A stretch of 64,000 nt of DNA from Daphnia pulex. Taxonomy: Eukaryota; Arthropoda; Branchiopoda; Diplostraca; Daphniidae. How positions within the stretch are numbered: position 1 is the stretch's first letter; every line of letters begins with the position of its first letter. The notes under the pieces were generated by a model. That model saw only the letters and a list, made by a program, of their open reading frames with translations, did not search any database and was not told the DNA's origin. Location: the NCBI RefSeq assembly GCF_021134715.1, contig NC_060025.1, positions 5,270,001-5,334,000 on the forward strand. Direction: 5' to 3'. A program made the position numbers and the translations under genes. Positions 44,901 through 57,710 of this stretch are shown here, in pieces.

Positions 44901-46930
44901 CGTGCTGGTTATGCCTTTTATTTAAAAGCAGAAAGAAAGCGACTGTCTGGATATGCCTCTGAGCGGGAAAAAGTTATTTACTCCGTCAGACCGTCACCAC
45001 TCTACAAGTCTACAAGGCTAGAGGCAGAAGCGGAGGCTTTTATTTTTCTTTTTCATTTCCGTTCAGCGCTTAAAAAAAAAACATTCCCTTGAGCAAGACC
45101 ATTCCTTTCTCGTCGGGCTGCCAAGATGGAGGAGTCACGGTATGTGTATGCGTGGCTGTTGGATTTCATTGGCGATGATTGATCAATTGCGATGTCTCAA
45201 AATAAGAATGGATTACACGTCGAGTGCCATCTGTAGGTACGCTTTCGTGCACAGGACCTGTTCAAACTCCGAGACATAGAGGAGAAGAGTTTGGGAGGAA
45301 TTTATTTACTTTTTAACGAAAAAAAAAACTCGGATAGAAAAATAAGTTGGCCCCAAGCCAACCGAACAGACACTAGAAGCCCATAACCTATTGGGCGGTA
45401 GACTTGAAAGAGGTTGGAACCTCCGCACAACCAATCATGAGCCAGGTGTTTCGTTTTTGGGAAAAAAACATAATAGACGAAGGGAGGAAGGTTGGAGTTG
45501 GAATAAGAAAAATAAAAAAGAAGAAAAAAAAAATCATCGTTTTCTTTTCTTCTTTTTTGAACATTTGAAGGTTTTCTCGTTTCCCAAATTGTCTTTTCGA
45601 AATATATGTAAGGTGTAAGCTGTTTTCCACTTTTTTTCGTGTCCAACACATGTTGCTCGATATGACTATACGAGTCCGCTTCTCCGCATATCTTTGTCAA
45701 TTTCGTAACAACTGTAATCTCTTCAAGGGCCTATTAACGAGCCGTAATCAAAAGCTTTTGGCGAATTTTCACAACGACCTTCGCCCGTTAAAATTGTTAT
45801 TTTTTTATTTTTTAAATTGCTTATTGCATCCGTGCAGCAGCCTCGTTGACTCGCGCAATTAGGCCTGTCATTATAATCTTTTCCGTTTCAGGGGGCCTAA
45901 CTATTGCGGGAGTTAGCGTTTCTTTGTCCCGATGTAAAGGCGTGCTAAGGTTCGCCAGGTTCGACGGAGGTTCGCGGACTTATTTTCACTTTTTCTCGTC
46001 GTTTGTTTCTTGCGTCGTTCCTTCTTCTATAGTTGACTTCTTCTGCAGAATTGTTACGTAATTAGAATAGAAAACCTTGTGACCGTAATTCAAAGTGCAC
46101 CAAGTTGGTGGATCTCGTTATCACCTTATGGACTATGAAAATGATTTACTCACTGACACCGAAGCACCGAACATATTTGTATCATTATCTGGTAAGCAAT
46201 AATGAGGATAAAATTGGGCAAACCTATAGAAGAAAATCAGAATTCGGATTCCTTGGAAAAAGTTAAGAAGTTAAACAATTTCAAAAAAGAAAAATTCGTT
46301 GTAAAGTGTAAACAGAAAATGATGTATTCATAAGTGCGCTATAATGTCAGAGGGTCTAAAAGGCTGTAAGCTGAAATTTGCCTGGATGTGCCACGGTCTC
46401 CTTATTGCTGGCTCTGGTCCCGCCAAGAGCCCCGCATACATGTATGTATATATGTGAATATTGTGTGTGCAAAGCCTGGGCGCACGGTGGCTGTGGTGGC
46501 AGCTGGAAAAGCAGCTGGGAAACGAACAGAGAGCTGCTCTGTCTGCCCCGAAAGGACACCATGCAGCGCTTGTCTTGCATCTACTGTTGAATAGAGTCAG
46601 TGTATGGAGCACCTTGATGTGCCACAGCAGCTCTTGATCTATGGGCTGTGCAGACCTGCCCTCAAAGAAAAACCCAAGTACCGGTACCAATCTCGGCGGG
46701 GGTCAACAACTCAAAAACCCCTAACCCCTCGGAAAAACTCCACAAATGTCCCTTTTTCTCCCGAACTCACTCTATACTATACATACCCCAGCAGCAGCAG
46801 AACACTAGAAGATATAAATATTTTATTTCGATTTTATAATCATTCTTCTTTCCCTTTGTTCGCATACGACCTTAATCTCTCACTAGTATAATACCGGAAT
46901 ACTCCGGAAAAAAAGGAAGAAAAATGAATT
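41940..46930. other. Intergenic, no gene supported
   Basis: AT-rich sequence with many A and T homopolymers (for example 44829-44855). Open frames at 43677-43928 (-) and 44011-44283 (+) have no recognisable domain or splice partner. A GC-richer pocket at 45840-46030 and another at 46370-46640 carry overlapping frames on both strands that look like chance. Confidence 0.6.
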
Positions 46931-46937
46931 TCCTTTT

Positions 46938-46972
46938 GTGGGGGGACTGGGGGGACTGGGGGGGGGGACTGG
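46938..46972 (+). other. G-quadruplex-like run
   Basis: G tracts of 6, 6 and 10 bases separated by ACT, then GG (46940-46972). This is a strong potential quadruplex former and a tandem array of a GGGGGGACT-type unit. Confidence 0.8.
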
Positions 46973-49900
46973 TTGGAGAAGGCCATAGTTTTTTCAATAT
47001 CTTTTCGCCAAGTCCTCTAGAGGTGACGCAGTTCTCCCTGTGATGGGATATCTTTTTATTACAACTGTAAATATTATGACAGCGTCGGTTATTCTGTTTA
47101 GTCAATGGCCACGTCACGCAACGTCTTATACGTATACACCGGATCCACGTATGGTTTAGTCTATCTTCTATTCCCCTCTTCTCTCTTCGTTGAGTTGAAT
47201 TCTCTTTCAGTCTTTCAATCCCCTTTTTTCTGCCTTCTACTATACAGCACCCATTAATGCCGATGAATGTTAGATCGGACTGCTCGACCGAGTCCCTCAC
47301 TTGATCTGTTAACTTATGGTGACTCGTTGATAGGGGAAGTTGATGGTTGAATTAACAGACAATCACTGTCGAATAACTGCAACTAAATTCCCGAGTAAAT
47401 TCCCAAGCGATAGATACTGTACAATTTATTATTTATTTTTTAAAGTCACGTTTAAGAGAAGATTGACTGCTTACGTATTTAGGGATAAAGTAAGCCGGTC
47501 GGGTTCGAATATATGCCTGTCGAAATCGTCTTGGTTTATACGGAAAGCCTTTGATGATGGATGGTTTCTTGTTTTTATTCCCTTCTTATTTCATTGGCCC
47601 GTAGAGGACGAGTGTAGACGACACGCGCCCCTCAACTATATGATATAAGTGATCTGAACAATACGACATTACAAGGACTAGGCTCGTGATGGATGGCTAT
47701 CTATTCGATACGGCCGAAAGGCCCATTCACCGTAAATGCCCGGAAAAGAGCGCACGAGAGCTAGGCATCAAAGAGAAAAATTCATGTGAAAACACATTAT
47801 AACTATTGAACTATGTGTATGTGTACGTGCCTCGCGTGATTATTCATTTAAAAGACGAATAAATTGAAGCGACGAAACTCAGAAAGACAGGGCCGTAAGT
47901 ATTTTTGATTGGGGAAAAAGAAAAACGAAAATAACGGCCGAGAATTCGAAATTTAAGTACGGTACGTTATAGACGTTATAGATCTCCAAAAGATCATCAA
48001 CGACTACAAAACATTTTTGCTTGATTAAAGTGACCTGCTGTCACTTTCGCTTATCAATGTTCATTGTCAAGAGACCGTAGATATTAGTCTAGCAAAATGG
48101 CCGATACTAAAAGTGATACCGTCAACGCTATTAAAACTGTTAAATACGGCGTGTATTCATACAGCATTGTTATCTCCAAAGTTCTACATGCAAAAATGCA
48201 CACTGATTGCTCAATTAGCGTAATAAATAATTAAAAATCATTCGAAAACAAACAAATACTGAATGAACACGTTGCAAGATAGCATATGCTGCCAGTCAAC
48301 AAAAGTATATATCAAGAAAAGGCATTTGCGTTCGAATCTTGAATAGAAAGCGGGTAAACCACATTTGCGTTTTACAGGTCTCTATGTTTGCAGTGGTGGG
48401 CTCTTTGTCAGCTCTTTGTTTCGACTGGAGAAAAGCTATTACACAAAAGCACACAGGGAGGCCTTAGAGTGCCCAACCCACCTGGCTTCTACCTGTAATT
48501 AATTAATTACCAGTTGCCCACTATGTTACTGTTAGTTAACTTAATCTGACAGCCTTCAGCTGGTTACTGCTGCTTTTCCATCCTCCCTTCAACTATCATT
48601 TTTTTTTCCAGCCCCCAGCTTATGGACACAAACCTTTTTTCTACCTGTTTCACTGGGGATCTTTCTCTTCTGGGCCGAAGACTTTTTTTGACGGCTCTCG
48701 AGACCGTTGTGTTTAAATAAGGTGGTTGTGTTAAAGAGATCTTAGGATTCCAGAAGGAACTCCCCCCCCCCTCTTTTCTCCTCCCACCCCCTGTCATTGA
48801 CTGATGAACCATCGAAACTCTGTTAATCCGATTGGATTAATCAAAAATAAAAATCCATCATATTTTTTTTAATATTTTTGATTTGGAAAAAGAATATTTT
48901 AACTAAAGGATATAGCTAACTGAAATCAATTAAAATGATGCAAGTTAAATTAATCGATATATGGCCTGAGTTTATATTTTAATATATTACGTATTTAAAA
49001 AAAAACTCCAAAATATCCCGGATAACCGTGGTCCCCGTGGGTTCCCAGTCTTTTAATAAATAAAAATCTAGTTTTTTTTTCTTTCTTTTTCTTTTCGTTT
49101 TACTGACAAAAAAATGATCCCCAGGTAGAGCAAATCGATTTTAAAGTTTTATTTTTGAGGTGATCCTTTTTTTTTTTTTTTTTAAAGATATCCCAGTAAT
49201 GTACTTGCTGGCCTACATCAGTCCTCGTTGAATGAAAGCCGTGTGCGCTATATGTATATGGACTATATGGGAGGTATAGACCTGAAATTCCAGCATCTTG
49301 TCCTTCAGTTTGGACCTCTCAAAAGGGGTTTCAAACAACTTAAAATGGATAAAATAGGAATTGTGTTATAGATCTGAAGAAGAGCGGTAAAGTTTTTTTT
49401 TTTCCTTTTTTACCTTCAAAAAAAAAGAGAAAAAGGGGGAAACAAGTTGAATGTCAAGGAAAAGAGAAGGGCATAGTAATAACGAAAAGAAGAAAAAAAG
49501 AAAAGCCTCTTGTTCCATTTACTCCTCCCACACCGTGTTCCAGTGTCTAAGGTTGACATTGACATAGTCAAGAAACGGCCTAAAGACACTAAGACAGTGA
49601 GAAATTGCAGTCGAAATCAAAGGGTGAATGAGAGAATAGAAAGACAAAAAAGACAACATAGATCACAAACAAAAAGTTGAAATTGTCTGGGACAAACTTA
49701 CCTGGCACACGGAAGACAGAAAAGAGTGAGGGCTAAAAAGCTGAACAAGACACCCAATCATCCGAAATCCACTTAAGAGGCGATCGTTATCTTAAAAAAC
49801 AAAAAGCAAAAGACAAAAGACAAAAAAAAAAAAATAAAAAAAAATACATGTTCACACTATGATTGAAATTTCCGCGCTAAACTCGATAGAAGAAAACACT

Positions 49901-50969
49901 GGTAGTGGCGTTTCTGCAAGGCCAGCAAGATGAGAAATCCGGCCAACTTACTCACACAGGTACGCATATGTATATAATCCGTATTTCGCTTGTATACTAA
50001 GCCAGCAGCACTTGTAATGATATTATATCAATAGAGAAGAGTGAATGAAGAGGGAAACGTCGAATCTAAGTAGGTAAACTGCGTCAGAAAGAATCTGAAT
50101 GAAAAGTTGGTAAAGTTTTTTAGAAATCGGAGGGAAATAGGCGTGCCGTCAACTCATCGTTCCGTCGCTTGATCACCTGACTTGCACCGCCCTCTCCTCC
50201 ACCATCCGAGTTCCTGTCCAAATCAACCCCTCCTCCTCCGCTCCTCCATCTCCACCCCTTGCTACCGACAATTTATGAAGACTTCGCTATTAAGCCTAAA
50301 AAAATTTTATTCAGTAAAACAAAGAATTTTTTTTATCGAAGGAAAATTATTTTATGCGAACTTGATATCAAAATGCGCAATCTCTATTTTTTTTTAAATG
50401 GGTTTTTCAGTTTTGTTTATCGGTAGTAAGACATAAAAACATGTGCTAATCTATAGGTATCCTTTTAGCTTTTAACAACCTTTTTTTTTACAAAGGAGAG
50501 GACATTCAGAAATGGAACAAAGGTGGACAACGAGATAATATCAGCAACAAACGCTTGCCGTTATCAGAGGAAGGCAAACGATCCTCTGGTGGTGCGCCTC
50601 CTTCCTTGCCACGCAGTTCATTACAAAACATCTACCAAGATAAAAATCAGTCGACAGATTTTTTTTTTTTTTTACCAGTGAATTTAAAGTCTATTACGAT
50701 AAAGGGTAGTTTGTACGATAAAGAAATAAATGCAGACAGGAATTAAAATTTTAATTCACCAGGTAAACGTATAGAGGAACGTGGACTTGCGCATTTTCCG
50801 TTCGTCCGGCCTCTTTTTGTTAATTTAAGCAAAGGCCGATTTTTCCCCAAAAAACTTTGTCAAAAGCCTTAGATTCATTTTACTACGGTACGACGACGCA
50901 ACCGGGTCAGGTGATTATTCGAATAAAGTACCTGCACTTCAAAAACATTTCCCCTCTTGAAATGGCAGC

Positions 50970-51071
50970 GGAAAAGAAAAAGAAAAAAACTCAATTTAAA
51001 ATAAAATCGTGGCAATCTCTCGTCTTGGCATCGCTTTCCAGATTCAACAGGAAAAGAAAAAGAAAAAAACT
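50970..51071 (+). repeat. 22-bp direct repeat, 80 bp apart
   Basis: The purine-rich word GGAAAAGAAAAAGAAAAAAA plus CT occurs identically at 50970-50991 and 51050-51071. Confidence 0.85.
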
Positions 51072-51114
51072 GATGAATTTTAGGAGTGCTGTGTATGTGT
51101 TGTGTACGACGAGC

Positions 51115-51136
51115 GTACCGGTACGTACGTACGTAC
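51115..51136. repeat. Self-complementary GTAC array
   Basis: GTACCGGTAC followed by four GTAC tetramers (51121-51136). The array is fully self-complementary and could extrude as a cruciform. Confidence 0.8.
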
Positions 51137-54100
51137 ATCTACATGGCAGAAATTTATGAAGTGATTAATCTTAGCCAAGCCAGCCGGGAAGGCTGTCAAT
51201 GTGTAATGTCAGGTGGGGTGGGGGGAAACGAGAGGTATAAGGAAAGGAGCATTTGTCGGTATATTATATGGGATGGAGGACACGGGAAATTCCTTTATGT
51301 TGTGTCCCAACTTTTCCCAACGTTGCCACCAAGACACTCGGAAATTTTGTGGTAAAGAATGTGTGGTTTGCTTGGAGCCCCATGAATACGTGAACCGTAT
51401 GAACCATCAGAGAGAGGCAAAACCCATCTCGAGATTCTCGACACAAACGACAAATAACTAACGTTGATCAGTGTCGCACTCTTCTTTGCCCCAAAGTGCC
51501 ATCAAGGCAAACGGCTTTTTCTTGTGCTGAATTAAACAACAAAAAGAAAAAACCTTGTGTGCCGCTCTCGTAGCCGCGGCACTACAAGCTCGTCTTACGG
51601 ATGCAATTTGTAAAAATGTCATGAATTCTAAGCAGCAAGTGCAAGAGTGAAGGAACTGAAAGTATAAGTGCTGCTTTGCTTCGAGAAAACATTGGATTTA
51701 AACAGGATTACTATACTTGCTCTGATCTAACCGTCGAATGGATAATACTTTCGGCTTCCTTAGCTTATATTAGTACACCTTTGAGAATTAAAGAAGATTT
51801 CTAGTTTACACTGTCATTGAAGTAAAGAGAAGAAGATAATACATCAAACTTGCTTCCAAAGAAAATATATGTACCAAACTGACATGGTGATGAATAGGCA
51901 CGTACAAAAACAGATTAACAAATCTTAAATAAATTATGAAACAAGGTGAAATAAATGAGCAAGCTGGCAATGCCCTTTCACAGCAGAACATATTTTAAAT
52001 TAGTTGCAGTTAGCCAATGAAAATAAAAATACCCGCATCCCGCATTAGATCAGAATAATAATTACTATATACTTTGTTCTTTCCATTCCGTTTGGCATTG
52101 ATTCGACACGAAGAGCGCCTGTTGCCTTACACACATTTAGATTTTGTCAAGGTTTAAATTTCTCGCACCAGGTTTTGTTCTGTCAAATACAATCACGCTA
52201 AAATATTAACTTCAATTTTTTTTAAGTAATATATTTAATTTGCTTTATGTGGTGGAGAAGGAAATTCGTACGAAGTTTGTATATTCGCGCATTTTTACTT
52301 CAGTCAAGATAGTTATTGCAGCATTTGAATTGTCACAAAATTACTTGTGGCAAAGGAGAAATAGACAATTTAAAAAGAAACCAATCTATCAACCCAAAGC
52401 TTCATCACGTACTACACTTTCCCATATGCAGGACTATTGTAACTGGAACCACAGGATATATAGTATATACTATATATATAAGTTGTTGGAATAAGGAGCT
52501 CTAAAATTGAAGTACTTTCGTATACTGTATACAAAAATAGATAAAAAGAAAAAGATAAAGAGGGCCATACACTATAGGTTTATATAATGCGAGAGTAATA
52601 CCGAAAAAATAGTGGTGCGGTCGGCCAGGGGAAATTAGGATGGAAAGGAGTGACATGACAGTAGGAAGAAAAGCTTCCGTAATGGTAATTAGACCTTGAG
52701 AATGTAATTTCTCTCGTACCACCCCCTGCAGCGTGAATTTTGATTGTGGTGAGCCCAATGCGGCTAATTATCACCTTCCCATCTTTCCCATCCTTTTCCA
52801 CCGTTCTCCTTCTTGTTTCTCCACAAACTTAGTCCCTCCCCTTTTTCCCAGCCATGACTCCCATTAAACAACACACCTCCTCTTGAGGTCGAAATTTTTA
52901 TCGAAACGAAATTCTCCACCAGCAGACTAGCTTGTTTTAAGCTCCATTTTTAAATGCTCCTTACTATTGTATAACTATTGTTATCTAGAGAGCATTAGTA
53001 TGCAAAATGTTATTATAGACTCTTCTTTCAGATTTCTGGCAGTATCCTCATCGCATTGGTGTTAAGGTAGAAATGCCATTCCCATAACCTCATGTACGGT
53101 AGTAAATTTGTCGTGATATTTTTGAGAACTAGAAAGAAAACGGACGCTATCTACGCATTATGAAAACCACAGTGTGTTCGGTATTATTGTTCGTTACGCG
53201 GATCGCACGTTTCGTTGGTTGAAGCATGACTCAACTAAATTTGATAGCGGTTGCTATAGTTTTAACATGAAATAGGATGAGGCAAATTTTTCAGCGATGG
53301 GAAAACGGGTAAAACAAAACCATAAGTATATACTATATTGTTTGGTTGTGTGTAAAATCGTTTAGGTCAAGAATAGACATTATAAATCAAACTTACCTGT
53401 TGACTTCGATAATTATCTCATTCATCCAAGAGATTGTCTTAAAATGTAACAATTTGGAAAATTTAGAACTTTCGTGTATTGAAACGCGTTTGCTTGATTC
53501 AGAAGGATCAAAACGAGTCAAGTTGACGCAATGAGTTTTCAGCGGGCTTGAAGAGCAAAAAACCGTTTTTTTTTCTATGCGTGTGCCATAGGAGGAATGC
53601 TTCACCTCAACCAACGACGGCATAATTGAAAACGAAAATATGCCATCAGACATAATTTTATTGATAGCTTTTCCGTGAAATAGCGCTCTAAATTAAGTTT
53701 CTGATTCAGATGTCCCGTCGTAATGCCAGCATGAATGATGTTGGAGAAAATCGGAGAAAAGCCGTTTAACCGCATAGTCTTTGACCTCATAAATGTAATG
53801 GTCGGTTCATCTCCCATTGATGGATAACGTACGCAACCAATGAAGGAATGCCAAGAGGAAGAAGTCATACTGAGAAAAAGGACATTCCGTACGTTCCAAA
53901 CATTTTCAGAAACTTGATGGGAGACAGCAGCGCACAGAATAACCTGAATTTCTTTCCTCTCAAATGGGACTGTCTTTCATGATGCTGTTTAACATGTCTA
54001 ACGCATTTCTCTATAACGTGCGACTGCGACTCCACTTGAGTTAACAGCCTCGATTTGACTTTTTCCAATTGCAAAACGCGTCGTTTATTATTAATTCAAG

Positions 54101-57100
54101 TCTGTGTCTTGTTACATTGGTACATATAATTTTAAATTTGGGGAAACTATGTTACTACAAAGAAAAGCCTTTAATAGAATCCAAACCCCAAAAAGTTGAC
54201 CAATGATTAAATTCTTCTCACTCATTTTAATCATCTCTTAGTGTAGTAGTTCTATAGTAGAACGAGTGCAACGAAAAGTTTCACAGACGTGTCTACAAGA
54301 AATATATAGAACCATATCTCAAATTGTTCAGAAACTGTGGCCCATTGGTTAACCGCAAGCCGTGGGAATGGGAAGGAAAATGGAAAAATTGAACCAACCT
54401 GATGTTTTTTTTTTTTTTTGTTCTTCTTCTTTCCTTACCTCTACGATTGCCCCTGTAACAAATGGTCAGGAATATAAGTGGAAGACGCAATTGTTGGAGA
54501 AAAAAAAAATGAGCTTCTATTGGTCTGCTGGTGAAACGCTAGGAAAAAAAAGGGACGAATGTAGGTAGTTAATTGGAAGCGGAGCTATCGCCACAGTTGA
54601 GAGCTGCACAGGTGTTCCTTGATCAAAGCGGTGTTGCTGGCGTTATGGAGCCCCTCTCTCTATAGGCTATAGAGCCAAAAATTCATCGGGAAGGATCTTT
54701 TTTGACAAGACGTAATATGGCTGAACTGCTGCCCGCTGCTGCTCCCTTCCTCCTTTCTTTTTAATTTTATATCCACAGCAGCAGCAGCAGCCAGCAGCAG
54801 CGTTGGAGAAGGAGAAGGTATTTTACCTCTGCTCAGATTCTCACGATGCTCCTTTCAAATAAACTTTGGCAAAGTTATGTACGGATTGAATAAGGATAGA
54901 GTCAGATTATCTGGGCCTGTCTCTCCTCCGCCGTGGAAGATCCCCCGTTGGCTTCTGGAATAGACTCGTCGCGGGGGGTTTCCCCCAAAGTAGGAATTAT
55001 AACGCAGGCCTCCAGTGTATACATATACTGGTCGTTTCATTCAAATTTCGGTGAAAGCTCGTTGAGAAAAACAACAGCATTCCGGCAACAGCCCCAACAA
55101 ACAATCCTAGCTCTTCTCTTTCAACGACAAAAAGTTCAATTGTGAATTTCTCGAATCAAACAATCAAATCAAAACCAATACAAACTATACGCAGAAAATA
55201 ATGGCAAGGGAAAGACGCTTTGCCTCCAATGGTTAAATGATATTAGATTTATATGTAGAAAAATATACTATGATGAGAAATTGAAGAAAACTGGCCGAAG
55301 GAGGGAAAAGGCTGGCCGGTAGCTCGTGGCTGCTAAATGCCACTGCGGCGGCAGCTTAAATAACTATAAAGATTCTGAGCGCGGAATAGGAAGGAATGGT
55401 ATTTCTGTAATTAAGTTAGTTGAGTACCTGCCATCACTGAGATTCTACCTGCTCCTTGAAATCAACCCAAAGGGTGGAAAAAAGCAGCAGTGGAAAAGAA
55501 AAAAGAAAAAAGAAAAGAGAAAAGAATGATGGCTGCTGATGTTGCGTGGTTGGTTGGGAAGATGCTGAGTTGAGTGAACACATTCATTTCCATCGGATTA
55601 ATCGAAAGTCTAAGAAGGCCTACTGCTCTTCCTCTATCTGAGAGAACTTGTCGGGAGAAAGAAGCCGGACTTTAAAATGATTCATCGGCGGGAAATACAA
55701 AAGGTTTCGAACGGGGTGCCCCGGTGTGCCGTAGGGTCGATAGTAAAAAAAATAAAAAAAGAGACTCCAAGATGGGAGAAAAACGGTAGGGGAAGAGGAG
55801 GAGGAGGAAGGGAAGACGTGAGAAGAGACTGGGGAGATTTAGAAAATCATCGCATGGTTATAAAGTCGCGATCTTGGAGAAATCCCAAAAAAAGAACTAT
55901 GATAAAAGTCTGGTTGGGGTTTTTATTTTTCTTGTGCATGCTGAAACCCCCGCCGTGAACGCGATGGAAACGCGGGCAGGAGGGCCACAGCACAAAATGG
56001 CACCCTCCGTGGAATCCCCCATGCCCATAGTATCTATTTCGGATATGTATACACATTTTATGGATTTATTGCCTAACCTGATTGCTTTACATATTTTTCA
56101 AACAAAAAATAAATTTCTCGATTTCTGTTTTTTTGTTTTGTTTTTTATCTAAAGGGTTTAAATTTAAATTTGAGCTTTCTTCCCAAATTATCCTAAAAGA
56201 TAATTTTTTTATGTGATTTTTTTTTTTTTTTACAAAACACGAGAAACAGAGAGAAGATATTGATTTTTAATGATTAAAATCTCCGTTATAGACTAAAAAA
56301 TATCTCTTCTGAAAGTGCGGTAGAGCAAGTAGGTTTTTTTCGACATATCCTTTCTGCCGGAATATTCCGAAACCATCAATTTGATGTCCAAATGCCTAGT
56401 TCGTTTGCTGCCAGCAGACTAATCCCATGGAAGAAGAAAAATCCTCCACAGCCCACCTCCTATATACAACAAAAAGAAAAGAAAAAACCATTAGCGGTGT
56501 CTTCTTTTGTATCGCCTAGACTTCAGCCACGCTCTTTGTTCAATTTTCTGAAAGAATAACGAAAGCCAAAGATTTCTTTTGATGTTGTTGTTTTATTTAG
56601 AACAGTATTTCTGTATTCAACCTGGCACTCTTTATTTGGTTGGTTATCATACAGTATTACACATAGCGCATCATGTCAAACACAGGTTGGAACACGGAAC
56701 CGTAAACTTTGAACAGATCGATGACAAGATTGCAGATGATTGCAGTTCGATAGGAAGTTAACAAGAATTCTGTGGTTAAAAGGAAAAACAACTTTTCTCA
56801 CGCAGACTATTACTCGGGATTTTCACATCGTCAATAAGCGCGTGATCAGTTCAGGTAATACGCATCAGAATGTAATACAGAAGTTTGGAGCAGCCATCGG
56901 CTAGCATCCGTGCGTCGCAATCTCTGATTTAGACGGATCTCGATGGAGACCAATGGAAATAAAAATTTATTTCTTAAGGACAGCACGGAGCATTTACTGT
57001 AACGAGGAATGAGAGCGAAAAATATGTCAAATAAAAAAATTCTTTTCAATAGACTCTTCAATTAAAAATCAAAATTACAAAAGACTCTGCAGCAACGGCA

Positions 57101-57646
57101 TTATTGCAATGTTTTCCGTGCGTGATGAATATCGGCTGGTTCCCTAGAACAAATCCACCAAAACCAGCCAACGTGTGAGTTATTTTATTTCGATACATTT
57201 CGACGCATTTCGATTACTGTTACAAGGCTTTGAAATAAAAAACAAAACAAAAGAAAATAGTACAACTGGCCATCTAAATATATTGGCGGCCAAGTCAACA
57301 GCTTTTATAGTCAGTATCAACTTGGATGTATTCGATCGATAAATTCCTTTGACAACAACTTTGACATTCAACGATAAAAGCGACATCATAAAGAAACGAA
57401 AGAAACAGGCTGCGGAAAATGTTGGACGAATAATTATGGTCTTATTATGACGGTCGGTATTGAGTCAAACATATAGACTGCTGCATATATATATACCGTA
57501 GCACATATAGAGAGTAGACTCTACTAACATCCATCGATGGTCTATATAGGCGGAACGGTTGCCTTAGTTTCTCAGTGAGGGGTTGTCACAAGCAGACGCC
57601 GAACCGGTTGATAAGACTATTCAATGGAGACCCATACACGTTCCTC

Positions 57647-57649
<3 letters not shown>

Positions 57650-57681
<32 letters not shown>

Positions 57682-57710
57682 CACACACACAGAGAGAGAG
57701 AGAGAGAGAG
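57650..57710. repeat. Compound (CA)n-(AG)n microsatellite
   Basis: A CA run of about 40 bp with one interruption (CAACAC near 57680) passes directly into about 20 bp of AG repeats. Confidence 0.95.

Larger units (their letters stand above)
46973..57640. other. Intergenic, no gene supported
   Basis: There are mostly low-complexity A/T and purine tracts (49380-49500, 49800-49845, 55480-55530). Short frames lack domains. A (CAG)n run lies at about 54775-54801. A C/T-rich tract lies at 48590-48790. Confidence 0.6.

Noticed and set aside
46328..46891. Overlapping frames on both strands (up to 120 codons)
   Set aside because: Frames on both strands in a GC-richer pocket are expected by chance; none has a motif.
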